Assembly (NCBI GenBank): GCA_036620675.1
Contig: JAZHEE010000038.1
Length of the DNA: 39,429 nucleotides
DNA from: Jejubacter sp036620675
GTDB lineage: Bacteria > Pseudomonadota > Gammaproteobacteria > Enterobacterales > Enterobacteriaceae
Direction: 5' to 3' (one strand)
The notes beneath the pieces were generated by a model. That model was not told the DNA's origin and did not search any database. It was given only the letters and a program-made list of their open reading frames with translations. A program made the position numbers and the translations under genes. This document shows, piece after piece, positions 33,374-39,429 of this stretch (position 1 is its first letter; each line of letters starts with the position of its first letter).

Positions 33374-33703
33374 ATGTCTGCACAACCAGTCGATATCCAG
33401 ATTTTTGGACGCTCCCTGCGGGTCAATTGTCCGCCCGAACAACGGGATGCTCTGAACCGGGCTGCGGAAGAACTCGATCAGCGGTTGCAGGATTTAAAAG
33501 ATCGCACTAGAGTCACAAATACCGAGCACCTGATTTTCATCGCCGCACTTAACGTGTGCTATGAACTGGCCCAGGAAAAGGGCAAAACGCAGGAATATGC
33601 CGATAGCATGGATTTGCGAATTCGTACGCTGCAGCAGACCATCGAGCAGGCGTTGCTTGAGCAAGGTCGCAATTCCGAGCGAACGGGTGCAAAGTTTGAA
33701 TAA
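33374..33703 (+). CDS. zapA: cell division protein ZapA
   Basis: ZapA binds and bundles FtsZ filaments at mid-cell. I chose ATG 33374 with AGGAAGGTGGG just upstream, which gives 109 residues as in E. coli. The N-terminal globular head (VDIQIFGRSLRVNCPPEQ) is followed by a long coiled coil (about 65-100, LRIRTLQQTIEQALLEQ). It diverges from ygfB, and ssrS follows 42 bp downstream. Confidence 0.96.
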   Translation: MSAQPVDIQIFGRSLRVNCPPEQRDALNRAAEELDQRLQDLKDRTRVTNTEHLIFIAALNVCYELAQEKGKTQEYADSMDLRIRTLQQTIEQALLEQGRNSERTGAKFE

Positions 33704-33745
33704 CGCTTCATGGTCAACTATGGTAGAGTGACCCTGAAGGAAAAA

Positions 33746-33929
33746 ATTTCTCTGAGATGTTTGCAAGCGGGCCAGTCCCCTGAGCCGATATTTCATACCA
33801 CAAGAATGTGACGCTCCATGTTCGGTGAGCATGCCCGGTCAGCCCGGGAAGCCTTAAGAATATGACGACGCATTCACCTTGAACCACGGGTTCAAGGGTT
33901 ACAGCCTGCGGCGGCATCTCGGAGATTCC
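33746..33929 (+). ncRNA. ssrS: 6S RNA
   Basis: 6S RNA binds sigma70 RNA polymerase in stationary phase by mimicking an open promoter. The 184 bases match the E. coli RNA almost end to end. The closing stem starts ATTTCTCTGAGATG and is completed by CATCTCGGAGATTCC. The conserved blocks CGATATTTCATACC and GGGTTCAAGGGTTACAGCC are intact. It sits between zapA and fau, and its transcript continues into fau in E. coli. Confidence 0.96.
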
Positions 33930-33961
33930 CCCCTCTTCTCAGCTACCATAACTCATGCATA

Positions 33962-34543
33962 ATGACTGCCCAGACTCGTCAGCAAATCCGTCAAATCGTA
34001 CGTGAGCGTCGTCGTGCCCTGAACGCCGACCAGCAACGGTACGCTGCCAGACTGGCCACGCAGCGGCTACTAAACTACACGCCAGTGCGTCAGGCCAAAC
34101 GCGTAGCTCTGTTTCTCTCTTTTGACGGCGAACTGGATACCCGCCCGGCCATTGATGCGTTGTGGGCCGATAATCGTGAGGTATACCTGCCAGTTCTGCA
34201 CCCGTTCAGCCCCGGCAATCTGCTGTTTCTGCGCTATACGCCGCATACCAAACTACAGAGCAATCATATGAAAATCGCCGAGCCGCCGCTGGACGTGCGC
34301 CAGGTATTGCCACTGGACAGGCTGGACGTTCTGGTGGTTCCTCTGGTCGCTTTCGACGCCTGCGGCCAGCGTCTGGGCATGGGCGGAGGTTTTTACGATC
34401 GTACGTTACAAAACTGGCGCAGCCATGGTTTATCGCCGGTAGGCTATGCGCACGACTGTCAGCAGGTAGAAAACCTGCCGGTCGAACCATGGGATATTCC
34501 CCTGCCAGCAGTGATAACGCCCTCCCGCCTGTGGCAGTGGTAA
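33962..34543 (+). CDS. fau: 5-formyltetrahydrofolate cyclo-ligase
   Basis: It converts 5-formyl-THF to 5,10-methenyl-THF with ATP, recycling a folate that inhibits SHMT and GcvT-linked metabolism. The 193 residues include the family strings FLSFDGELDTRPAI, LPVLHPFSPGNLLF and the ATP/folate loop RLGMGGGFYDRTL. The start at ATG 33962 lies 33 bases after 6S RNA. E. coli Fau is annotated shorter (182 residues), starting at the equivalent of an internal site. Pairing with 6S RNA is the standard ssrS-fau operon. Confidence 0.93.
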   Translation: MTAQTRQQIRQIVRERRRALNADQQRYAARLATQRLLNYTPVRQAKRVALFLSFDGELDTRPAIDALWADNREVYLPVLHPFSPGNLLFLRYTPHTKLQSNHMKIAEPPLDVRQVLPLDRLDVLVVPLVAFDACGQRLGMGGGFYDRTLQNWRSHGLSPVGYAHDCQQVENLPVEPWDIPLPAVITPSRLWQW

Positions 34544-34547
34544 ATGG

Positions 34548-35432
34548 CTATTCCCCACCCCGCATCAGCGCCACCAGTTCTCTGGCCCCTTGTCCCAACG
34601 GTTGCGCCTTATTCCATACCAGATGTACCGGCAGGCGCAGCGCATTTTCGGTATTGCCAAAGCGCAAACGAACCAGCTCGCCCCGAGCCAGTCGTTCGGC
34701 AATAAGCGTTTGGGGAAAGTTGCCCCAGCCCAGCCCCGCCCTCACCATCTCCAGCGCCATCGCAAAACTGTCGGCATACCAGCAGGAGGTGGCGACCTTC
34801 GCCCGGGCGTCCGCCAGCGGCCGACTACGGCTGGCAACTACAATCTGGCGCACCTGAATTAAATCCTCCAGCCAGCGCGGCGCCGCCTTTTTGGCAAGTA
34901 ATGGATGATCCGCCGCCAGGGTCGCCACCAGCGCCTCATCATCCACCCACTGAAACTGCCACTGACTGTCAACCCGCAGCCCTCCCCATGCCAGCGCCAG
35001 ACTGATATGCTGCTGTTGCAACAGGTGCAAAATATCATCCTGCGGTGCCTGAATCATTTCCACCTCCAGTAGCGGATAGCGTCGGGAGAGCAGATTTACG
35101 GCGCGTAGCAGCGCCTGAGGATTCACATCGGTCACGATACCGATAGTCAGCCGACTCTCCAGCCCACGGGAAAGCGCCAGTGCATGATTGTGCAGTTGGG
35201 TCAACTGGTCCTGCGCCGCTCTGACGTGCGGTGCCAGCGCCAGCGCCCGATCCGTCGGCACCGGTTCGCGGCGGCTGCGATCGAACAGCGCATAGCCCAG
35301 CTCCGCCTCCATATTGGCTACCGCCATGCTGACGGCTGATGGCACCCGCCGTAACGCCCGGGCCGCGGCGGAAAAAGAGCCGTGATCCAACACGGCAAGG
35401 AACAGTTCGATATTGTCGCGAGTAAAATGCAT
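34548..35432 (-). CDS. LysR-family regulator, divergent from a PACE efflux gene
   Basis: A 294-residue LysR-type protein. The winged helix-turn-helix is at residues 6-60 (GSFSAAARALRRVPSAVSMAV). The effector-binding domain follows (about 90-290). It is divergent from the PACE-family gene with 107 bp between the starts, the usual layout of LysR regulators and their target. In Acinetobacter the LysR regulator AceR activates the PACE pump gene aceI, so a similar job is inferred. Its 3' end lies 4 bases from the convergent fau stop. The E. coli K-12 fau-serA interval does not carry this pair. Confidence 0.88.
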   Translation of the reverse strand: MHFTRDNIELFLAVLDHGSFSAAARALRRVPSAVSMAVANMEAELGYALFDRSRREPVPTDRALALAPHVRAAQDQLTQLHNHALALSRGLESRLTIGIVTDVNPQALLRAVNLLSRRYPLLEVEMIQAPQDDILHLLQQQHISLALAWGGLRVDSQWQFQWVDDEALVATLAADHPLLAKKAAPRWLEDLIQVRQIVVASRSRPLADARAKVATSCWYADSFAMALEMVRAGLGWGNFPQTLIAERLARGELVRLRFGNTENALRLPVHLVWNKAQPLGQGARELVALMRGGE

Positions 35433-35539
35433 AAGACCAACCTGTCAGCAAAACTGATAGCTCCTGACTTTTTCTGTCAGTATCGCTGAGGCAATCTTAG
35501 CGCCCACATCATTATCAATAAACCCACAGAGAGGAAAAT

Positions 35540-35983
35540 GTGCAGGGCGTAAAACGCAAACTGGTCTATGTTACCGTCTATGAAGTGCTGGGTATGGCGA
35601 TCTCCGCGCTGGGGCTGGCTCTGCTTTCCGGCACCACGCCTACGACTACTGGCCCGCTATCGGTGATAATTACCACCATCGCCGTCTGCTGGAACTTTAT
35701 CTGGAATACATTGTTTGAGTGGTGGGAAAGCCGCCAGGTTTTGCGTACCCGAACCGTGAAGCGGCGTATCTTGCATGCGGTGGTTTTTCAACTGACGCTG
35801 GTGATGTTCCTGATACCGCTAATCGCCTGGTGGATGGGCATTAGCCTGGTTCAGGCCTTTGTGCTGGATATGGCGCTTATCGTCATCATTCCCTGCTACA
35901 CCTTCATCTATAACTGGGCGTTCGATAAGCTGTTTGGCGTGCCGACCTCGGCGCAGCCGGAAGCGGAAAGCGCGGCCCGATAA
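35540..35983 (+). CDS. PACE-family proton-coupled efflux transporter
   Basis: A 147-residue protein with four membrane helices made of two similar bacterial transmembrane pair halves. Each half starts with a basic/aromatic stretch (KLVYVTVYEVLGM, then RRILHAVVFQLTLV) and ends in a W/F-rich motif (NFIWNTLFEWWE and YTFIYNWAFDKLFG). The Glu in VTVYEVLGM matches the essential E15 of AceI. PACE proteins export biocides such as chlorhexidine and also short-chain diamines. The start is GTG 35540, with GAGAGGAAA upstream. An ATG two bases earlier is out of frame and stops after four codons. A terminator follows. Confidence 0.9.
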   Translation: MQGVKRKLVYVTVYEVLGMAISALGLALLSGTTPTTTGPLSVIITTIAVCWNFIWNTLFEWWESRQVLRTRTVKRRILHAVVFQLTLVMFLIPLIAWWMGISLVQAFVLDMALIVIIPCYTFIYNWAFDKLFGVPTSAQPEAESAAR

Positions 35984-35985
35984 GC

Positions 35986-36011
35986 AAAAAGCCCCCGCAG
36001 GGAGGCTTTTT
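35986..36011. terminator. bidirectional terminator between the PACE gene and serA
   Basis: AAAAAGCC...GGCTTTTT with an inner CCC-GCA-GGG stem forms a hairpin flanked by A and T runs. It can therefore end transcription from both sides. Confidence 0.85.
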
Positions 36012-36033
36012 GCCAGTAACACGGAGCGCTGGT

Positions 36034-37272
36034 TCAGTAGAGCAAACGCGCGCGGATAGTGCCCGGAATCGCCTTCATTGCCTGCAGTGCGTTTTCCGCC
36101 ACTGCTTCCGGCGCATCGATATCGATAACCACATAGCCCATATGCGGCGTGGTTTGCAGGTACTGGGCCGAGATATTAATGCCTTCGGCAGCAAAGATCT
36201 GGTTAATGGCCGTCAGCACCCCGGGGCGGTTTTCATGAATATGCAGCAGACGGCTCACGGTCGCACCATGATGCGGCAGGGAAACTTCCGGGAAGTTCAC
36301 CGCCGAAAGCGTAGAGCCATTGTCAGAGTATTTAGCCAACTTACCGGCCACTTCCAGGCCAATATTCTCCTGTGCTTCCTGAGTGGAACCGCCGATATGC
36401 GGCGTCAGCAGCACATTGTCGAACTCGCACAACGGTGACGAAAAGGGATCGCTGTTGGTCGCGGGCTCGGTCGGAAACACGTCGATGGCGGCGCCCGCCA
36501 GGTGCTTACGGGAAAGCGCATCACATAACGCGGGAATATCCACTACAGTACCGCGCGAGGCGTTAATCAGCAGCGATCCGGGCTTCATTAGCGCCAGTTC
36601 ATGTTCGCCAATCATATCTTTAGTGCTGGCGTTTTCCGGTACGTGCAGACTCACCACATCGCTCATATTCAGCAGATCGGAAAGATGCTGTACCTGAGTG
36701 GCGTTACCCAGCGGAAGTTTATTTTCAATATCATAGAAATAGACATTCATACCCAGCGATTCCGCCAGAATGCCCAGTTGGGTACCGATATGGCCATAGC
36801 CGATAATTCCCAACTTCTTACCGCGCGCCTCATAACAGCCCGCAGCCTGCTTATTCCAGATACCACGATGCGCTTTGGCGTTCGCCGCCGGCACGCCGCG
36901 CAGAAGCAGCAGCAGCTCACCAATCACCAGTTCCGCCACCGAACGCGTATTAGAGAACGGCGCGTTAAACACCGGCACGCCACGGCGGGCCGCCGCTTCC
37001 AGATCCACCTGGTTGGTGCCAATGCAGAAACAGCCTACCGCCACCAGCTTCTCAGCTGCGGCAAAGATCTCTTCGGTCAGATGAGTACGGGATCGGATTC
37101 CAATAAAGTGAGCATCGCGGATCGACGCTTTCAGCGCATCGCTGTCCAGCGCGCCTTTGTGATATTCAATGTTGGTGTAACCCGCGGCCCGCAGGTTATC
37201 CAGCGCTTTCTGATGCACGCCTTCCACCAGCAGGAATTTAATCTTTTCTTTCTCCAGTGATACTTTTGCCAT
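36034..37272 (-). CDS. serA: D-3-phosphoglycerate dehydrogenase
   Basis: First step of serine synthesis: oxidation of 3-phosphoglycerate with NAD. The 412 residues are close to the E. coli 410. The substrate-binding domain flanks a Rossmann fold (LGIIGYGHIGTQLG). The catalytic Arg/Glu/His set is in NASRGTVVD, and LTPHIGGSTQEAQ carries the His. The C-terminal ACT domain (about 340-412, HENRPGVLTAINQIF) binds serine for feedback inhibition. A CRP-like site lies about 210 bp upstream. Confidence 0.96.
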   Translation of the reverse strand: MAKVSLEKEKIKFLLVEGVHQKALDNLRAAGYTNIEYHKGALDSDALKASIRDAHFIGIRSRTHLTEEIFAAAEKLVAVGCFCIGTNQVDLEAAARRGVPVFNAPFSNTRSVAELVIGELLLLLRGVPAANAKAHRGIWNKQAAGCYEARGKKLGIIGYGHIGTQLGILAESLGMNVYFYDIENKLPLGNATQVQHLSDLLNMSDVVSLHVPENASTKDMIGEHELALMKPGSLLINASRGTVVDIPALCDALSRKHLAGAAIDVFPTEPATNSDPFSSPLCEFDNVLLTPHIGGSTQEAQENIGLEVAGKLAKYSDNGSTLSAVNFPEVSLPHHGATVSRLLHIHENRPGVLTAINQIFAAEGINISAQYLQTTPHMGYVVIDIDAPEAVAENALQAMKAIPGTIRARLLY

Positions 37273-37479
37273 TTCCCGACCCTGTCTTGTTGTAGATGCT
37301 GTGTCTGAACGACCGACCGAACATAAGTCCGCCTTCTGTCAACATATCAAAAATAGCGTTCCCGGCAATATGAACGTTTGCGTGGTCTTTTTTGAAGAAA
37401 AGTCATGATGATGCAAAAGCAGAACAAAACGTCGTGTGATAGAAATGTTACAGAACAAATGCGGGAGATGGGGAAAATA

Positions 37480-37495
37480 TGTGACATATGTCACT
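37480..37495. promoter_or_regulatory. CRP-like palindrome upstream of serA
   Basis: TGTGA-CATATG-TCACT matches the CRP half sites TGTGA-N6-TCACA except for the last base. It lies 208 bp upstream of the serA start and 30 bp from the rpiA terminator. E. coli serA transcription is known to respond to Lrp; the CRP link here is inferred from the motif. FNR is excluded by the outer TGTGA. Confidence 0.6.
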
Positions 37496-37524
37496 AAAAA
37501 GACGGATATAAAAAATTTCGATAA

Positions 37525-37549
37525 AACCGGGGCATCACCCGCCCCGGTT
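37525..37549 (-). terminator. rpiA terminator
   Basis: AACCGGGGC-N7-GCCCCGGTT is a nine-pair stem 17 bases after the rpiA stop. On the minus strand it is followed by TTATCGAAATTTTT. Confidence 0.8.
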
Positions 37550-37565
37550 CAGATAAAACCGGCGT

Positions 37566-38225
37566 TTATTTTACAATCGTTTTTACACCGTCTGCGCTAC
37601 CGATCAATGCCACATCGGCACCGCGACGAGCAAACAGCCCTACCGTTACTACCCCCGGGATGGCGTTAATGGCGTCTTCTAACGCAATCGGATCCAGAAT
37701 CTCCAGGCCATATACATCAAGAATTACGTTGCCGTTGTCGGTCACCACGCCCTGACGGTACTCCGGGCGCCCTCCCAGCTTCACCAACTGACGCGCCACG
37801 CAGCTGCGCGCCATCGGGATAACCTCTACCGGTAGCGGGAAGTTCCCTAAAACAGGCACCTGTTTGGAGCTATCTGCAATACAGATGAATTTCTGCGCCA
37901 CGGAAGCAATTATTTTCTCTCGGGTCAGCGCCGCACCGCCACCTTTGATCATCTGCATCTGCTCATTAATTTCGTCCGCGCCATCCACGTAGATCCCCAG
38001 CGAATCCACGCTATTAAGATCAAAAACCGGAATGCCCAGCCCTTTAAGCTTTTCCGTCGAAGCGTCCGAACTTGATACCGCGCCTTCGATCTGGTGCTTC
38101 ATGGTACCCAGCGCATCGATAAAATGGGCGGCGGTAGAGCCGGTGCCCACGCCAACAATGGTTCCCGGCTGTACGTACTGGAGAGCGGCCCAGCCGACCG
38201 CTTTTTTCAGTTCATCCTGCGTCAT
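37566..38225 (-). CDS. rpiA: ribose-5-phosphate isomerase A
   Basis: It interconverts ribose 5-phosphate and ribulose 5-phosphate in the pentose phosphate pathway. The 219 residues equal the E. coli length. The phosphate loop GVGTGSTAAHFI, the SSDAST motif, the DGADEINEQ loop with catalytic Asp/Glu and KGGGAALTREK are all present. It lies between serA (same strand) and argP (divergent). Confidence 0.97.
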   Translation of the reverse strand: MTQDELKKAVGWAALQYVQPGTIVGVGTGSTAAHFIDALGTMKHQIEGAVSSSDASTEKLKGLGIPVFDLNSVDSLGIYVDGADEINEQMQMIKGGGAALTREKIIASVAQKFICIADSSKQVPVLGNFPLPVEVIPMARSCVARQLVKLGGRPEYRQGVVTDNGNVILDVYGLEILDPIALEDAINAIPGVVTVGLFARRGADVALIGSADGVKTIVK

Positions 38226-38297
38226 GATGGTTATGCCTGTTCGTGAAAGATGCCGGCATTATAGTGCATGGCGGCACAAAAGTGGCCAGGTCGGCGG

Positions 38298-38315
38298 CGA
38301 TCCAATACTGGATCG
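38298..38315. promoter_or_regulatory. inverted repeat in the rpiA-argP intergenic region
   Basis: CGATCCA-ATAC-TGGATCG has perfect seven-base arms. It lies 57 bp before argP and 73 bp before rpiA. It could be an operator for either gene; ArgP autoregulation is a possibility. Confidence 0.45.
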
Positions 38316-38371
38316 AGGCCGAAATTGTGTCATAGTGCAGGGCACGATAAAAACAGGAGTATGACACAACA

Positions 38372-39262
38372 ATGAAACGCCCGGACTACAGAACATTACA
38401 GGCGCTGGATGCGGTCATCCGCGAGCGGGGCTTCGAACGTGCCGCGCAAAAGCTGTGCATCACCCAGTCAGCGGTGTCTCAGCGCATCAAGCAACTGGAG
38501 AATATGTTCGGGCAACCTCTGCTGGTTCGCACCGTTCCTCCACGCCCGACCGAACAGGGGCAAAAGCTGCTGGCGCTGCTGCGCCAGGTGGAACTGCTGG
38601 AAGAGGAGTGGCTGGGGGATGAATCCGGCTCCACACCGCTGCTGCTTTCACTGGCGGTGAACGCCGACAGTCTGGCGACCTGGCTGCTGCCCGCGCTGGC
38701 GACGGTACTTTCTGACTCCCCCATTCGTCTGAATCTTCAGGTTGAAGACGAAACCCGCACCCAGGAACGGTTACGTCGTGGTGAGGTTGTGGGCGCTGTC
38801 AGTATTCAGTCCCAGGCGCTGCCGAGCTGCCTGGTGGATAAACTGGGCGCACTGGACTATCTGTTCGTTGGCTCAAAGGCTTTCGCCGAGCGCTATTTTC
38901 CCAACGGCGTCACCCGTTCAGCGCTACTGAAGGCGCCTGCGGTGGCCTTCGATCATCTCGACGATATGCACCAGGCCTTCCTGCAACAGAATTTCGACCT
39001 GCCACCCGGCAGCGTCCCCTGCCATATCGTGAACTCATCGGAAGCTTTCGTTCAACTGGCGCGTCAGGGCACGACCTGCTGTATGATTCCACACCTTCAG
39101 ATCGAGAAGGAGCTGGAAAGCGGCGAGCTGATTGATTTAACACCGGGACTGTTTCAGCGTCGGATGCTCTACTGGCACCGCTTCTCACCGGAAAGTCGGA
39201 TGATGCGCAGAGTGACCGACGCGCTGGTGTCGTTCGGCCATAAGGTACTACGCCAGGATTAG
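38372..39262 (+). CDS. argP: ArgP (IciA), LysR-family regulator of arginine/lysine genes
   Basis: ArgP activates argO (arginine export) and several lysine and DNA-metabolism genes, with lysine and arginine as co-effectors. The 296 residues are one short of E. coli ArgP. The helix-turn-helix is at 17-40 (FERAAQKLCITQSAVSQRIKQLE) and the effector domain at about 90-290 (TRTQERLRRGEVVGAVS). In E. coli argO follows downstream; here an insertion-sequence-like end begins about 25 bases after the stop. Confidence 0.95.
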   Translation: MKRPDYRTLQALDAVIRERGFERAAQKLCITQSAVSQRIKQLENMFGQPLLVRTVPPRPTEQGQKLLALLRQVELLEEEWLGDESGSTPLLLSLAVNADSLATWLLPALATVLSDSPIRLNLQVEDETRTQERLRRGEVVGAVSIQSQALPSCLVDKLGALDYLFVGSKAFAERYFPNGVTRSALLKAPAVAFDHLDDMHQAFLQQNFDLPPGSVPCHIVNSSEAFVQLARQGTTCCMIPHLQIEKELESGELIDLTPGLFQRRMLYWHRFSPESRMMRRVTDALVSFGHKVLRQD

Positions 39263-39429
39263 CCTGTTACCCTCACCCTTAAGGGATGTACGGTCCGGGG
39301 ACATGGTAGACAGGTGTTCGGGGACATGGTGAACACTTTTTAACATCCTTTACGAGAGCGTTCAGAATTCTGTGTCACGTTAAAAATCCTACAGCGTCAT
39401 CACCTTATTCAGCCGCCCGTCAAAATAAA
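39263..39429. mobile_element. probable insertion-sequence end (partial)
   Basis: No gene is seen in these 167 bases. CGGGGACATGGT occurs twice in direct orientation, at 39296-39307 and 39319-39330, 23 bp apart. Spaced GGGGACATGG motifs resemble transposase-binding ends of insertion sequences, possibly of the IS481 type. A short CCCTCACCCTTAAGGG element (39270-39285) precedes them. The rest of the element would lie beyond the window. Confidence 0.4.

Noticed and set aside
1..39429. CRISPR array
   Set aside because: No regularly spaced 20-50 base repeats with unique spacers were seen; the island repeats are two-copy only.

Overview
The window is a piece of an enterobacterial (Enterobacteriaceae-type) chromosome. 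Its backbone has the gene order and near-identical protein lengths known from the E. coli K-12 64-66 min region: glyU, actS, lysS, prfB, recJ, dsbC, xerD, fldB, cptA/sdhE, ygfZ, yqfA, bglA, ygfF, gcvPHT, ubiI/ubiH/pepP/ygfB, zapA, ssrS, fau, serA, rpiA and argP. The sequence alone does not let me name genus or species.

Region 1 (1-7565) is accessory DNA at the 3' end of the tRNA-Gly(CCC) gene. A 28-bp copy of the tRNA end at 511-538 and the intact tRNA at 7538-7611 bound a 7-kb island. It holds a tyrosine integrase that has lost its catalytic C terminus by fusion to a truncated, opposite-strand gene. It also holds about 1.2 kb of strand-asymmetric non-coding DNA, a serine recombinase, a second gene-poor stretch ending in an 11-C run, and a compact cargo operon at 5121-7041. 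That operon encodes a possible PAAR-like protein, a PAAR-domain protein with a candidate permuted papain-like toxin domain, and a two-helix membrane protein that is probably its immunity factor. No type VI secretion core genes are present. The 510 bases left of the first att copy resemble the right end of this island, so two related elements seem to sit in tandem in the same tRNA.

Region 2 (7612-17945) is core: the amidase activator ActS, then the minus-strand series xerD-dsbC-recJ-prfB-lysS (prfB with its programmed +1 frameshift), fldB, cptA-sdhE, ygfZ and yqfA.

Region 3 (18138-23775) is a more variable stretch: an HD-domain phosphohydrolase, an RpiR-type regulator next to bglA, a tri-haem cytochrome c peroxidase behind an exact FNR-box palindrome, a small YjfB-like protein and the reductase YgfF.

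Region 4 (23852-39262) holds the glycine cleavage operon gcvT-gcvH-gcvP and the ubiquinone/proline-peptidase operon ygfB-pepP-ubiH-ubiI. It continues with zapA, 6S RNA with fau, a divergent LysR/PACE efflux pair placed between fau and serA, then serA, rpiA and argP. The last 167 bases carry spaced repeats that look like the end of an insertion sequence.

The core genes serve translation (lysS, prfB, glyU), DNA repair and chromosome resolution (recJ, xerD), envelope redox and division (dsbC, actS, zapA), one-carbon and serine/glycine metabolism (gcvTHP, serA, fau, ygfZ), ubiquinone synthesis, and arginine/lysine-responsive control (argP).
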